Shown: positions 51,759-62,408, counted from the first letter of the stretch. The stretch is DNA of 64,000 bases from Lysinibacillus contaminans (GCF_001278945.1 NZ_LGRV01000003.1:1426001-1490000), one strand, 5' to 3'. Made by a program: numbers and translations. The notes: generated from the sequence alone by a model not told the origin.

Positions 51759-53453
51759 TTATAGCTTAAATTTTTGTACTTGATGATTTAGATTTTCCGC
51801 CATTATTGCTAATTGCTCAGTACTATTCGCTATTTCTTCCATCGTACCTACTGTTTCCTCAATTGTCGCTGATGTCTCTTGCACACCTGCAGCTGATTGT
51901 TCAGAAACGGCTGCAATTTCATCAATAGCATGATTGATTTGCTCCGTTGTTGCCGCGATACCTTGAAGATTTCCGGTAATGCCTTGAATATTGCTAAACA
52001 TACTATTAACTGCTGTTGCAATATCTCCGAAAGTTCCGCTAGTATCAGTAATTTGCTCAGTTCCTTTTTTAACTTCCTCGTAGCCCATTTGAAGTGAAGA
52101 TGTAACGCCGACTGTCTCGGTTTGGATTCGAGTTACAATAGACGAAATATCTGTTACTGAAAACGATACTTGCTCAGCCAGCTTGCGTACCTCATCCGCC
52201 ACAACGGCAAAGCCTTTACCATGTTCTCCTGCTCTTGCTGCTTCAATCGCAGCATTTAGTGCCAGCAGATTTGTTTGGTTCGCAATATTATCAATCACGG
52301 ATACTAGTTTTGAAATTTCCTGTGATTGTGAATTTAAGCCCTCAACCTTCGAAACAGCCTCTTGGACAATGCGATCAATCGCAAACATTTGTTGCGTTGA
52401 TGAATTCATTAATTGTTGACCAGCTGTTGTTAATTGTAATACTTCTTTGGAGTGTCCTTCTAAATCCGTGCCCTCATTCGTTGCTTGTTGTACATTGACT
52501 TTAAAGTTTTCGATAATTTGTGCTAAGTCGCTTGCATTGTTTGCCTGTGATTCGGACCCATCAGCTATTTCTAGCATTGTTACGGCAATTTGTTCTGCAC
52601 CCGTTTTCACTTCAACTGCTGATTGCGCTAACTCTTCACTATTTGCAGCGACGTTTTCAGAAACATCATTAATAGAACTTAATATTTCATGAAGCTTACT
52701 ATTCATTGTATTAGTAGATTTCATAAGAATCCCAATCTCGTCCTGCAATTTTTCAGGTAGAGGCGGTTGGCTAATATCACCTTCTGCCATTGCTGAAATT
52801 TTATGTATTACAGCTTTAATTGGATTAGCAATTAATTTAGCTGAAACAAAGGCGATTAAAATGGCAAGTATAGTTATTAGAGTCCCCATGTATATGCTAA
52901 CTTTCATAGAAATATTAGTCTGGGCTATCATATCCTTCCCAAGCTCACTAATATTATCTTCTCTTAACTGGGCTAACCCTTCATAACCTTCTCTCACCTC
53001 TGCAGCAAGATCGTCCATTGAATTTAAATTTTGAATCGCCAGCTCTACATTTCCCTTATCGTACTCATCAAATACATCCGTTTGTACAAATTCTCGCCAT
53101 TCCCTTGCTTTCTCTACTATAATTGCTAATTTTTCATTGTTTGATAATTTGCTTAGTATTGCATTATTTTCTTCAGCAATCTCTGTGTATTTATGAAATT
53201 CATCTTTATGCTTTTCTTCGCCTGTTAACACATAACTTTTTGCGGCAGTTGTCCGGACACTTATCGCGGAAGCAAGTTTTTCATTTGCAGATAATAACTG
53301 TAATTCTTGTTCCACAATGTCTTTACTAGTAGAAATCACTTGTCTATTTGCTGCATAGTTATAAGAATTAAAAAATCCTATTAAAAATACGACAACAAAA
53401 AATGCACTCAATATCTTTGCCCTAATTGTTTTGAACTTAAGTTTCTGTAACAT
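51759..53453 (-). CDS. methyl-accepting chemotaxis protein 1
   Basis: A 564-residue chemoreceptor: N-terminal span (about 10-30), a helical extracytoplasmic sensor of about 150 residues with four-helix-bundle character, second span (about 185-207), HAMP domain and signalling domain. The hairpin tip is conserved ([20 protein letters not shown], then [20 protein letters not shown]). No CheR-binding pentapeptide is seen at the C-terminus. The start is moved to MLQKLKFK (ATG 53453), because GAAGTGG lies close upstream. It is about 70% alike by eye to its neighbour downstream in coordinates. Ligand unknown. Confidence 0.92.
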   Translation of the reverse strand: MLQKLKFKTIRAKILSAFFVVVFLIGFFNSYNYAANRQVISTSKDIVEQELQLLSANEKLASAISVRTTAAKSYVLTGEEKHKDEFHKYTEIAEENNAILSKLSNNEKLAIIVEKAREWREFVQTDVFDEYDKGNVELAIQNLNSMDDLAAEVREGYEGLAQLREDNISELGKDMIAQTNISMKVSIYMGTLITILAILIAFVSAKLIANPIKAVIHKISAMAEGDISQPPLPEKLQDEIGILMKSTNTMNSKLHEILSSINDVSENVAANSEELAQSAVEVKTGAEQIAVTMLEIADGSESQANNASDLAQIIENFKVNVQQATNEGTDLEGHSKEVLQLTTAGQQLMNSSTQQMFAIDRIVQEAVSKVEGLNSQSQEISKLVSVIDNIANQTNLLALNAAIEAARAGEHGKGFAVVADEVRKLAEQVSFSVTDISSIVTRIQTETVGVTSSLQMGYEEVKKGTEQITDTSGTFGDIATAVNSMFSNIQGITGNLQGIAATTEQINHAIDEIAAVSEQSAAGVQETSATIEETVGTMEEIANSTEQLAIMAENLNHQVQKFKL

Positions 53454-53905
53454 AATACTTACCACTTCCTTACTTTTTCTTCGTGAAATCAACTCAATTC
53501 ATTACTAAAAAATATATAAAATTAACCTCACAATATTATTTGAATAGTTTCATTTGCATTCCCAAAAATAAATATAGCATCTATTCCATATTCCTAACAT
53601 AACTCTATATGTACATTTCATTCGCAATTTTCAATAAATAAAGCCGACAATAACATGCTTAAATATTCATGATTAGTAACATAATCAAATAATAACATCA
53701 CTTTTTCATCTTTATTTGATATTACTATTCCAATAATATATTTACTCAAGAAAACGAATACGTGCAGAAAATAAAAATTCATTTATTTTATCCCCATAAT
53801 ATGTAATTTAACTTATTGCAACTAGATAACATCCATCACTTTATAGATAATATAAAAACTATGTCACTGAATTCTTCAAATAATACTTTTAAAGTAGGCA
53901 TAAAA
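53454..53905. other. AT-rich intergenic region between the two receptors
   Basis: Stops in all frames. It presumably holds the promoter of the receptor at 51759-53453; no regulator site is recognised. Confidence 0.4.
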
Positions 53906-53941
53906 ATTAAAAATGCAAAGGTCTAAATTTGTCCTTTGCAT
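53906..53941 (-). terminator. terminator of chemoreceptor 2
   Basis: On the minus strand ATGCAAAGGAC...CCTTTGCAT followed by TTTTTAATTTTT. It shows the two receptor genes are separate transcripts. Confidence 0.82.
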
Positions 53942-53947
53942 CACTTT

Positions 53948-55639
53948 TTATAATTTAAATTGTCTTACCTGCTCATTCATCTGCTCTGCCATTTCAGCGA
54001 GCACATCTGTACTTCTTGCCACTTCTTCCATCGTGCTTGCCGTTTCTTCAATAGTAGCAGACGTTTCCTGTACACCAGCTGCTGATTGTTCAGAAATTGC
54101 AGCAATCTCATCAATCGCCTGGTTAATTTTTGTAGTGGTTTCAGCGATACCATGTAAGTTACCTGAAATGGTTTCGATATTGGCAAACATGTTATTCACT
54201 GCCCCAGAAATATTCTCGAAAGTCTCACCTGTGTACGTAATTTGCGCCGTACCGCGTTTTACTTCCTCATAACCAGCTTGAAGAGAAGTTGTTACGCCAA
54301 CTGTCTCAGTTTGAATGCCTGATACGATTGTTGAAATATCTATCACGGATAACGATACTTGTTCTGCAAGTTTCCTTACCTCATCCGCCACAACCGCAAA
54401 GCCTTTCCCATGCTCCCCTGCACGGGCCGCTTCAATCGCTGCATTTAGTGCCAGTAAATTTGTTTGGTTCGCAATGCCATCAATAACTGAGACAAGTCTT
54501 GTAATTTCTTTTGACTGTTCACTTAGCCCTTCTACTTTTATAACAGACTCTTTAACGATACGGTCGATCGCATGCATTTGCTCTGTTGAAGAGTTCATTA
54601 AACCCTGCCCTGCAGCAGTTAATTGCTGAACATTTTTCGAATGGGACTGTAGATCTACTCCCTCTTTTGTTGCCTCATTCACATTGACGATAAAGGAATC
54701 CATCATCACTGCTAAATCACTGGAATTACTTGCTTGAGATTCCGATCCTTCTGCTAACTCCTGCATCGTAAGTGCAATTTGTGTCGAACCGGATTTCACT
54801 TCAAGGGCTGACTGCGCTAATTCTTCACTACTACTTGCCACGTTCTCTGACACAGTTTGTAAGGAACCAATAATTGTTTGAAGTCGCTCATTCAAATGAT
54901 TCGTGGATGTCATAAGTGTGCCGATTTCATCCTGTAACTTCGCCTTAAGAGGCTCTTGTGAGATATCACCCTCCGCCATTTTTGTGATATAGGTAATAAC
55001 CTTTTTCACAGGTAGAGAAATATTACGAGCCGTCGTAAAGGCAAGAATTAATGCAAACAACGTTACAAATCCACCTAAAAGCATACCGATGATTTGAGAC
55101 TTACGACTTTGTGATACTAACCCTTCACCAAACTCACTAATATTTTGCTTGCGCTCCTCTGCCAATTTCCCATACCCGTTTTGTATATCTAGCGCATCAA
55201 TATCTGCCTTATTCATGTTTGTGACTGCTTGCTCAACCTGTCCTTTGTCATACACTTGGAACACATCTGTTTCGATAAATTCCCGCCACGTAATTGCCTC
55301 ATTTACAAGTGATTCAAACTCTGATGAATTAGACATTTCCTTAATAATTTTAATATTTCCATCTGCAATTTTTATGTATTCATTAAACGTATCCTTATAC
55401 TGTGGATCCCCAGTCATCACATAGCTTTTCGCCGCGGATGTACGAATATGTATCGACGAAGCTAGCTCCTCACTTGCAATTAATAGCGGCAATTCCACTT
55501 CGGTAATCTCCTTCGAAGCAGTCACAATCTTTTTATTTGAAAATGTATTATTTGTATTAAACACCGCAATCATTACTACTACAATTAAAAACGCACTCAA
55601 AATCTTAGCACGTATAGATTTAAAACGAAATAATTGCAA
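53948..55639 (-). CDS. methyl-accepting chemotaxis protein 2
   Basis: A 563-residue receptor with the same architecture and near-identical signalling tip as its neighbour ([20 protein letters not shown]). N-terminal span, four-helix sensor ([18 protein letters not shown] matches [15 protein letters not shown] in the other), second span, HAMP and signalling domains. Both proteins end in QFKL/KFKL. The sensor domains differ most, so the pair likely arose by duplication and then changed ligand. AGGAAGG precedes the ATG. Confidence 0.92.
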   Translation of the reverse strand: MQLFRFKSIRAKILSAFLIVVVMIAVFNTNNTFSNKKIVTASKEITEVELPLLIASEELASSIHIRTSAAKSYVMTGDPQYKDTFNEYIKIADGNIKIIKEMSNSSEFESLVNEAITWREFIETDVFQVYDKGQVEQAVTNMNKADIDALDIQNGYGKLAEERKQNISEFGEGLVSQSRKSQIIGMLLGGFVTLFALILAFTTARNISLPVKKVITYITKMAEGDISQEPLKAKLQDEIGTLMTSTNHLNERLQTIIGSLQTVSENVASSSEELAQSALEVKSGSTQIALTMQELAEGSESQASNSSDLAVMMDSFIVNVNEATKEGVDLQSHSKNVQQLTAAGQGLMNSSTEQMHAIDRIVKESVIKVEGLSEQSKEITRLVSVIDGIANQTNLLALNAAIEAARAGEHGKGFAVVADEVRKLAEQVSLSVIDISTIVSGIQTETVGVTTSLQAGYEEVKRGTAQITYTGETFENISGAVNNMFANIETISGNLHGIAETTTKINQAIDEIAAISEQSAAGVQETSATIEETASTMEEVARSTDVLAEMAEQMNEQVRQFKL

Positions 55640-55750
55640 CTTTCCTTCCTCCCTTTTAATTAAATACTATTTCTCAAAAATAATTTAAGTGAATCAATTT
55701 CATAATTCGTATATTCATCAAGGAATACGAACATTGCCAAGATAAAAAAT

Positions 55751-55895
55751 ATGTTCGTTCGCATCGTTACGCTACAGGCGGACGCTTTCCGCGGGCAACC
55801 ACCGAGTCGCTTCCCTCGCTACGCTCAGTCCAGGGTCTCGGTTTGCTTGCTTTTCCCGCTGGAGTCGCCGCCTTCCGCTCCACTGAAATGTTCGT
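55751..55895. repeat. GC-rich interspersed repeat with 8-bp flanking direct repeats
   Basis: A 129-base core from CGGACGCTTTCCGCGGGCAA through CCCGCTGGAGTCGCCGCCTT to CCGCTCCA, strikingly GC-rich against its surroundings. ATGTTCGT occurs directly at both ends (55751-55758 and 55888-55895), like a target-site duplication. Related sequence is, from memory, common between genes in Bacillaceae. A truncated copy is at 40276-40345. Confidence 0.65.
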
Positions 55896-56233
55896 GATTT
55901 TTCCTAGAAAAACTATTTATGAAATTAACTAAAGTCTATATATTAGTAATATATCACATCTATTATATGGATAAATAGATTTATGGTTACTTTTTAAAAA
56001 TAGAAACTAAAATATGAACAGTTGTAAGCTTACGTTCTGCCTGCAACTATATTGCAAAAATGAATAGTCAAACTGCAACATTTGTAATCAAACTGTAAAT
56101 ACCACCGACAAAACCTTTTATACCAAGCTTTCAAGCCTCTTTCAAACGGTATGAGGAAACATTTACCTACAAGAATCTACACTTTTCCATGCTACTATTA
56201 CTCTTGTAGTTAAGTTACAGGAGGTTATACAAC

Positions 56234-57580
56234 ATGAATAAACAACTTTTAAAAACTACATTAGCTCTAACAATTGGTTTTAGTACACTGGGAATGACTC
56301 AGGCAACATTTCAACCAATAACAGTAGAGGCTGCAACAACAAATGTACAAAATAACGATCAAGCCGTTGCTGCAAAAGCGGAGCAACTAATTCAAACTGG
56401 GAAAAGCTTAATAGGTAAGGCGACATATAGTAATACAGAGTACAAGCCTACTTATCCGTACAAATTTTCTTGTGCTTCATTTTTAATGTACATTTTCGAG
56501 AAAAACGGTGTAGATCTTGCGACTTATAATGAAAATTATATGATCCAACAAGGGACAGCTGTTGCGAAAAACCAACTACAAAAAGGGGATTTGCTCTTCT
56601 TTAAGAGTAAAACAACAGGAACTGATCCTGATCATGTAGGTATGTATATTGGTGACAACAAAATTATACACATGGCTGACTCCAAGCAAAACATCGTCAT
56701 TTCTGATTTAAGTAGCAAGCCGTATTATACACAAAATTATGTAGGTGCACGAAGAGTATTACCTACATTACTTTCAGCTAATCCTGCCACGAAAGGCGAT
56801 ACAATTGTTCAAAACGCCTATACTTATAAAAACAAAGTAACAATAAGCTCTACTAATAGTGAACAGAATTTACGTTTTACGGCCCCTGGCTTTGTAGAGT
56901 ATGTATATCGTAAGAGTGGCGTACAACTTGGTACAACGAACTTAAAAGAGCAAATGAATCTTGGAACGACGGTTTCACGTGCGAATCTGAAAAAAGGAGA
57001 TTTAGTGTTCTTTGGTAGTTCAAAGGGCTCTAAAACCCCTTCTCTTGTAGGTATCTATATGGGAGATCATCGTATCATGGTGCCAAATTCAGATGGCATT
57101 ATTACAAGAGTACTAATGGTTGACTATTATAATGAGCGTTATATTACAGCAAAACGCGTTACTTCAGTAAATTCAACTCCTCCTGTCAGCTCGTCAACAG
57201 CCGCTGCCGATAAAATTGTCACGACTGCCACAGGTTTGATGGGCAAAGCAAAATTTGGCTATTCATATGACGAAAAATCGCTCACATTTACAAGTGCAGG
57301 ATTTACCTACTATGTCTATAAACAGCACGGAATTGATTTAAAGGATAAATTAGCGAGCAGACAGGCATTAGTCGGAACAGCTGTGCAAAAAACACAGTTG
57401 CAAAAAGGAGATCTCCTTTTATTCTCAACTAATAATGGGGGAAAACAAATCACCCAAACAGGCATTTATATTGGTGGCAATCAATATATTAGTATGACAT
57501 CTAATAATGTAGTCAAACAAAGCATAAATTCAACATGGGCGAAACAAAACTATGTTTCGGCACGCCGAGTTATCAAATAG
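56234..57580 (+). CDS. secreted protein with three NlpC/P60 domains, two inactive
   Basis: A 448-residue secreted protein: signal peptide (about 1-34) and three NlpC/P60-like repeats (about 45-178, 187-310, 325-448). Repeat 1 keeps the catalytic set: Cys80 in FSCASF, His134 in DHVGMYIG and His146. In repeat 2 the Cys is Ala217 and the His is Leu; in repeat 3 they are Ser354 and Gln408. Only the first can cut peptide bonds of peptidoglycan (gamma-D-Glu-diamino acid linkage in the family); the others may bind wall. There are no LysM or SH3 domains. AGGAGG precedes the ATG; monocistronic. Confidence 0.85.
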   Translation: MNKQLLKTTLALTIGFSTLGMTQATFQPITVEAATTNVQNNDQAVAAKAEQLIQTGKSLIGKATYSNTEYKPTYPYKFSCASFLMYIFEKNGVDLATYNENYMIQQGTAVAKNQLQKGDLLFFKSKTTGTDPDHVGMYIGDNKIIHMADSKQNIVISDLSSKPYYTQNYVGARRVLPTLLSANPATKGDTIVQNAYTYKNKVTISSTNSEQNLRFTAPGFVEYVYRKSGVQLGTTNLKEQMNLGTTVSRANLKKGDLVFFGSSKGSKTPSLVGIYMGDHRIMVPNSDGIITRVLMVDYYNERYITAKRVTSVNSTPPVSSSTAAADKIVTTATGLMGKAKFGYSYDEKSLTFTSAGFTYYVYKQHGIDLKDKLASRQALVGTAVQKTQLQKGDLLLFSTNNGGKQITQTGIYIGGNQYISMTSNNVVKQSINSTWAKQNYVSARRVIK

Positions 57581-57592
57581 GAAACAGAGCAA

Positions 57593-57632
57593 AAGAAGCA
57601 TCCAATCTTCATGAAGAGGATGCTTCTTTTTT
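57593..57632 (+). terminator. terminator of the NlpC/P60 gene
   Basis: AGAAGCATCC and GGATGCTTCT followed by six T; it may also serve the MurF-like gene facing it. Confidence 0.85.
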
Positions 57633-57638
57633 CATGCC

Positions 57639-59027
57639 CTATTTTAGATCTTTTAAGATACTAGCGAATTCAATCATGGATTTACTAGACATAGGGCCCT
57701 TTATAAGTACAATCGTATCACGATCCAGCTTTGGTTTAAGTTCATCTAAAACGCCTGTTACATCTTTAAAAATATGAACCTCTGCCTTTGTTCCATCTTT
57801 CATCGCTTGATTGGCTATATTTTCTGCCCTTGTTCCAATTGTAATAAGCGTATGAATATTTCTTTGTGCGACCATCGTGCCAATCTCACGATGATACTTT
57901 TCTTCAAAATTACCCAACCGCTTAATATCCCCTAATACAAGAATTACTTTTTTCTCTTTTCCTATCGTATCCAAAACCTTCAAGGCTGCTTCAACAGATG
58001 TTGGATTATTTGTCCATGTATCATCTATAATGGTACTTCCACCAAGACCGGATGAAAACTCTAGATGCCTTGCCATCTGTTTGAATATCCTTAAACGGGA
58101 GATGGCATTTCTAATTGACATGCCCATTTCTTTTACAGCAGCGATAGCTGCTAGTGCATTGTATACTTGGTGTTCGCCGTATCCAGGCACAAAAACATGA
58201 TACTTTTCATCCGATACTTGAAGTACAAATCTCATCCCGCTGTTCATGAATTGGATACGAGAGGCTTTGTAGTCTGCTTGTTCCTGTACACCAATGGTAA
58301 TAATTTTCCCTTTAAACTTATGCATAGGTAATTTTTTTGTATTTGCATCATCAGCATTGATGATTAAAGTACCGTCCTTCGTTAGTCCTTCTAATATTTC
58401 CGACTTCGCCTTTATATAACCATCAAGATTTCCACATCCATCTAAATGATGCACTCCGATATTCGTAATGATGCCAATTGTAGGCTGGTAAATCATGCAT
58501 TGATGTTTAATATTCCCTGTATTGCCCAGACCTAGTTCGAATACAGCAGCTTTTGTTGTCTTATCAATACCTGTCAGATAGGGTAAGGATTGACGCGGTT
58601 CATTTTTACTACTAATAGATGCTTGAACATTCCATTCCTTACTAACTATATGTTTAATCATTTCTTTCGTCGTTGTTTTCCCACATGTACCGGTTAATGC
58701 GACGACAGGTATTTGAAAAAGGCCCCTGTAGTATTTGATAAACTTCCAATATGCTTGCATAATACTTTTCACTCGAAGTACAGTCGTATTGGCAAGCGCA
58801 TTTCCTAGCTCAGTTGAAGACTTATCTGAAATGACAAGAGATGGTCCCTTATCATCGATTTCTTGCCAATTTATTTCATCGTTTCGACTAACAAACATGA
58901 GTGAATTACTTTGCGTCAGATCATGCCGATTATAAAAGATTGCATGATTGACAGACCATAGCTCAGAACCGTTCAATAGTTCCCCTTGCAGTAATTTCTT
59001 AATATCCCTCACTTGTATAGATTGCAC
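57639..59027 (-). CDS. MurF-like Mur ligase, paralogue 1
   Basis: A 462-residue protein with the three domains of MurF: N-terminal substrate domain (1-105), central ATPase with P-loop TGTCGKTTTKEM (from residue 112; a Cys in place of the usual Ser/Asn) and C-terminal ligase domain (about 310-462) with DDTWTNNPTSVEAALKVLD. The Lys that is carbamylated in the family lies in GYIKAKSEI. MurF adds D-Ala-D-Ala to UDP-MurNAc-tripeptide, but three paralogues side by side and neighbours unlike the mur cluster suggest a different acceptor. It starts at GTG and follows the YheC/D-like gene by 65 bases. Confidence 0.85.
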   Translation of the reverse strand: MQSIQVRDIKKLLQGELLNGSELWSVNHAIFYNRHDLTQSNSLMFVSRNDEINWQEIDDKGPSLVISDKSSTELGNALANTTVLRVKSIMQAYWKFIKYYRGLFQIPVVALTGTCGKTTTKEMIKHIVSKEWNVQASISSKNEPRQSLPYLTGIDKTTKAAVFELGLGNTGNIKHQCMIYQPTIGIITNIGVHHLDGCGNLDGYIKAKSEILEGLTKDGTLIINADDANTKKLPMHKFKGKIITIGVQEQADYKASRIQFMNSGMRFVLQVSDEKYHVFVPGYGEHQVYNALAAIAAVKEMGMSIRNAISRLRIFKQMARHLEFSSGLGGSTIIDDTWTNNPTSVEAALKVLDTIGKEKKVILVLGDIKRLGNFEEKYHREIGTMVAQRNIHTLITIGTRAENIANQAMKDGTKAEVHIFKDVTGVLDELKPKLDRDTIVLIKGPMSSKSMIEFASILKDLK

Positions 59028-59092
59028 GAAAATTCCGCCCCCTTTCAGTATAATATGAAATGCGATTTCTGGACGATTGGGTCGTCAACGTC

Positions 59093-60385
59093 CTATCCTT
59101 CCGCATTTCTAGCATTCACTATCGTTTTATACATAGCTTTATCTTCTAAGCTATCAAACATCCCAATATCTGGGACAGTATTTCCTTCAATTATCCAGAG
59201 CGCTCCAATCTTGGTCATGCCCACGTCAAAGCCTATGATATCTAGCTGTGCATAATTTTCATCAAGACGTTTTGAAGCCTGCAAGCAAATCCCGTCTAGT
59301 CGAACGTCGAAAGGTTTTAAATATATACGTAAAATCTTAGCATCCTGTATGGACTGATTTAAGGTTAATAATTTTTGGGCAGCGTTCGTAATAACAAAGT
59401 CATTTCCAGCGACTTTCACGAGTTTACCGGTAACTTTCCATATACCATTAATTTTTTGTGTTACGACCCTTACATCCATAGGACAATCGCTGATGGTAGC
59501 TAACGGAATCCTCTGCTGCACAATATAATATTTTCGGGATAAATATTTCTGATTTATATAGTAAAAAGCCTCATCTAAGCTTGGTTTCAACATCTTCCGC
59601 ATACCGGAGTGAATCTCATAAACAGATGTACTTCTTTTACTAATTTGAATAACACCTACGCCATGTTGACCGATGCAAGGCTTTAGAATAATGACTTTAT
59701 AGCGTTCTAAGAAATAGTTAAACGTTGTATGGGTAAGCAAATCTGTGTGAGGCAAATAATTTCGAAGTTTACGTTCAGTCCTAAGAGCATAATATTGACT
59801 CCATTTACTGTTTGGTAAGTGAAGAATCGTATCGTAAATCCAAATTCGCCCCCTCCAATCATACCCAACCTCGATTACGATTGTGTGGCAATTAGGATAT
59901 ACTTCCCCTAGTTTTTCGGCTGCGAGTGTAACTACCTGTTGTATTTTCTTACAATAGATTTTAGCAACAAGTGCATCTAAAATAGTTCGTGATTGCTTCG
60001 TTTCCGAGGCTATATTCCATTTTGATTGTGATGTCTTTCTGTGCATCGTCAAAAAATATCGAAATGTTTTTTTAGCTACAGGGGATTTTTGAAGTATATA
60101 GTATCGCTGTTCCAGTTTTTTTTGCAGTGCCGCATATAATGCTTCTAAATTAGGTACTGTCAAATCGTCGTCACTTGATTGAATATAGTAAACATTATTT
60201 TCACGATATACTTTAAGTTCCTCTGGACCAAAAGCCGCTTTAATGACAATTTGCTCGTTATTTGCATCCAGTATGGTAGCTAACGATTTCTTTGAAAATA
60301 GGAAAGTTTCGATAAGATGCTTTCGTAATCTTTTGTCTGCTGCTAATATTTTATATTGCGCAAACCTGCCACGGCTTACTTTCAT
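59093..60385 (-). CDS. YheC/YheD-like ATP-grasp protein (spore coat-associated type)
   Basis: A 430-residue protein. The N-terminal part (1-190) is not catalytic; the C-terminal part (about 200-425) is an ATP-grasp fold of the YheC/YheD family, with VIILKPCIGQHGVGVIQI (about 235), VQQRIPLATISDCPMDVRVV (about 310) and a final IEGNTVPDIGMF near residue 410. Relatives are found on B. subtilis spore coats; the reaction is unknown, presumably carboxylate-amine ligation. The start is ATG 60385 behind GGAGGAAGGGAG. It lies between the Cys-rich gene and MurF-like paralogue 1 in an apparent operon. Confidence 0.82.
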   Translation of the reverse strand: MKVSRGRFAQYKILAADKRLRKHLIETFLFSKKSLATILDANNEQIVIKAAFGPEELKVYRENNVYYIQSSDDDLTVPNLEALYAALQKKLEQRYYILQKSPVAKKTFRYFLTMHRKTSQSKWNIASETKQSRTILDALVAKIYCKKIQQVVTLAAEKLGEVYPNCHTIVIEVGYDWRGRIWIYDTILHLPNSKWSQYYALRTERKLRNYLPHTDLLTHTTFNYFLERYKVIILKPCIGQHGVGVIQISKRSTSVYEIHSGMRKMLKPSLDEAFYYINQKYLSRKYYIVQQRIPLATISDCPMDVRVVTQKINGIWKVTGKLVKVAGNDFVITNAAQKLLTLNQSIQDAKILRIYLKPFDVRLDGICLQASKRLDENYAQLDIIGFDVGMTKIGALWIIEGNTVPDIGMFDSLEDKAMYKTIVNARNAEG

Positions 60386-60448
60386 TTCTCCCTTCCTCCT
60401 CGATATAGAAAACCTCTCAGCCATTTCCAACTGAAAGGTCCTTTACTA

Positions 60449-60889
60449 TTACATTTCCTGACAGCCTAAAGCCACAATGGAACCTTGTGGAACTTGGACA
60501 GCACATTTTTGGTTAAAGAACCCTTTAATAACAAAACTTTGAACAATATCATTCGCTGATTGCGACACTTGATCTAAAAAGACTGCTTCAAAAGGATATT
60601 CCATCATTCCAACTGTTCCTGTACCTTTAACTGTTACTGTACAGTGATACCGTTCCTTATTACATGTAATTGAGGTGATGCAATTTGCTGTAAATAAGAA
60701 GCTGAATCGATCTGGTGTGTCTATATCTTCAAATCTTAAGGACAGCGTAGAAGACGGTAGTGTAGTTACACATATATTGGCTTTGTATGTTAAATTACCT
60801 TTAACCTTTTTCCAAACCTTATGAAACTTAACAGGCTTATTTTCCGCACACGCATCTACAGTTACACCACAAGGACATATAACTCCCAT
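60449..60889 (-). CDS. Cys-rich beta protein, unknown
   Basis: A 146-residue protein with nine Cys, beginning MGVICPCGVTVDACAEN and ending GSIVALGCQEM. The sequence alternates in the way of beta strands; no signal peptide or membrane span. Cys-rich small proteins next to spore-coat genes are often spore-surface structural proteins, which is an inference here; I recognise no family. GAGGGGG precedes the ATG. It is the first gene of the unit continuing through the YheC/D-like protein and MurF-like paralogue 1. Confidence 0.7.
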   Translation of the reverse strand: MGVICPCGVTVDACAENKPVKFHKVWKKVKGNLTYKANICVTTLPSSTLSLRFEDIDTPDRFSFLFTANCITSITCNKERYHCTVTVKGTGTVGMMEYPFEAVFLDQVSQSANDIVQSFVIKGFFNQKCAVQVPQGSIVALGCQEM

Positions 60890-60990
60890 ATGTTTCCCCC
60901 TCCTTTCTAGTAGATTATTACACTATATTATCGAGCCAACTTGTGTGGCACAGTATTTATCACGTAGTAATAGATTGTTACCTTACTATT

Positions 60991-61026
60991 AAAAAACCCC
61001 TTTGAATGACATCCTATTCAGAGGGG
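60991..61026 (-). terminator. terminator of MurF-like paralogue 2
   Basis: On the minus strand CCCCTCTGAAT...ATTCAAAGGGG and six T, overlapping the stop codon. It separates this gene from the Cys-rich gene unit. Confidence 0.82.
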
Positions 61027-62408
61027 AGTGAGGGCTTTATCTTCAATTCTGCCGCTAAGTCGAAAATTTGTTTACTGTACATATCCCCTTTAATGAGCAC
61101 TATTGTATTTTCGTCCACTATATCATCTAATAACTGATAAACGAGGGTATTACTTTTAAATGAATAAACAGGTGCATTAAAGCCTAATTTAACTGCATGA
61201 TCTGCCATAATGCGTGCATGCTCTCCAATAGTAATTAGCACATCAACCCCAATGCGATGGATTAACTCACCCGCTTGCTCATGAATTGTATATCCCCAAG
61301 ACCCTAAATCTGTGATTGTTCCAATAACCGCCACCTTTTTTTTACCATCACCAAGCGAATTTAATACCTTCAATGCGGCTTCTAAGGAAGTGGTCGTGAT
61401 ACTCCAAGTATCATCTAATAAAATCGAGTGATTAATGCCTTCAAATAGTTGTAGTTGCTTATTCAATTGCCGATATGTTCGCAATTGTTTAGCCGCTGCC
61501 GGTATTGATACACCCATTTCAAAAACAGCTGCAATGGCAGCAAGTGCATTATATACTTGATGCTCACCAAATCCAGGTACAACTATTTCATGGTTGGTCG
61601 TTTTATGATGAATCGTAAATTGCATACCATTTTGACCGTAGCGAATATGACTTGCTCGAAAATCACAGGATGCATCCTTACCAATTTTCATAATATGCCC
61701 TCGAAATTTCGACAAATCAACTTGTTTTGTATTAACATCATCCGCATTGAGAATTAATGATCCGGTGGGATGAACAATGTCCACCATTTCTCCTTTGGCT
61801 TCGATGTAGCCCTCCAATGTTTTGCAGTAATTTAAATGATGAGCCCCTATATTGGTAATAATCCCGATTGTCGGTTTGAAATACTTACCTGCATTACTTA
61901 CATCCCCCGGTGACCCAACAGCTGTTTCAAAGACGGCGGCTTCGGTATCATCCTCAATGCCGAGTAAATATTGCAAAGAAGCCGTTCGGGAATTACTGCT
62001 TAGAGTAGTTGCCATCACTTTTTTATCAGCGGAAAGAATATGTTTAATCATCTCCTTTGTCGTTGTTTTCCCAGAAGTACCAGTAATAGCAACAATAGGT
62101 ATATTAAATTGACTCCGGTAATAATGTACAAACTTCCAGTAGGCCTCATCCGCATCCGCTACTATTATGACTATCACATGTTTAGGAATCTCATTTTGAC
62201 TATAAGGCCAATCTGTTACAAGGATTAGAGGGGAAAGCGGTTCAAGACTTTTCCAGTTTACTATTCGTTTATTTGTAAAAAGGGCGGTATTTGGCTTTTT
62301 TACTTGTTTTAGTCGATATGCGCCGTACTGAATCAATACTTCATCCGACCCTTGCACCGCTTTACCTGCAATAATGGCTGTTAAATTCTTCACCGAAAGT
62401 GGCTTCAT
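61014..62408 (-). CDS. MurF-like Mur ligase, paralogue 2
   Basis: A 464-residue MurF-type ligase: N-terminal domain (1-100), ATPase with canonical P-loop TGTSGKTTTKEM (from residue 109) and C-terminal domain with DDTWSITTTSLEAALKVLN. The GYIEAKGEM Lys site is present. It aligns along its length with paralogue 1 (VPGFGEHQVYNALAAIAAV against VPGYGEHQVYNALAAIAAV). AAAGGAGAG precedes the ATG. It is divergent from the ATP-grasp gene at 62560, with a 151-base shared promoter region. Confidence 0.85.
   Translation of the reverse strand: MKPLSVKNLTAIIAGKAVQGSDEVLIQYGAYRLKQVKKPNTALFTNKRIVNWKSLEPLSPLILVTDWPYSQNEIPKHVIVIIVADADEAYWKFVHYYRSQFNIPIVAITGTSGKTTTKEMIKHILSADKKVMATTLSSNSRTASLQYLLGIEDDTEAAVFETAVGSPGDVSNAGKYFKPTIGIITNIGAHHLNYCKTLEGYIEAKGEMVDIVHPTGSLILNADDVNTKQVDLSKFRGHIMKIGKDASCDFRASHIRYGQNGMQFTIHHKTTNHEIVVPGFGEHQVYNALAAIAAVFEMGVSIPAAAKQLRTYRQLNKQLQLFEGINHSILLDDTWSITTTSLEAALKVLNSLGDGKKKVAVIGTITDLGSWGYTIHEQAGELIHRIGVDVLITIGEHARIMADHAVKLGFNAPVYSFKSNTLVYQLLDDIVDENTIVLIKGDMYSKQIFDLAAELKIKPSLPSE

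Noticed and set aside
52183..52692. Overlapping plus-strand frames within the chemoreceptor genes (also 53913-54629)
   Set aside because: Shadows of the conserved signalling domain; they appear at the same place in both receptor genes and lack ribosome sites.
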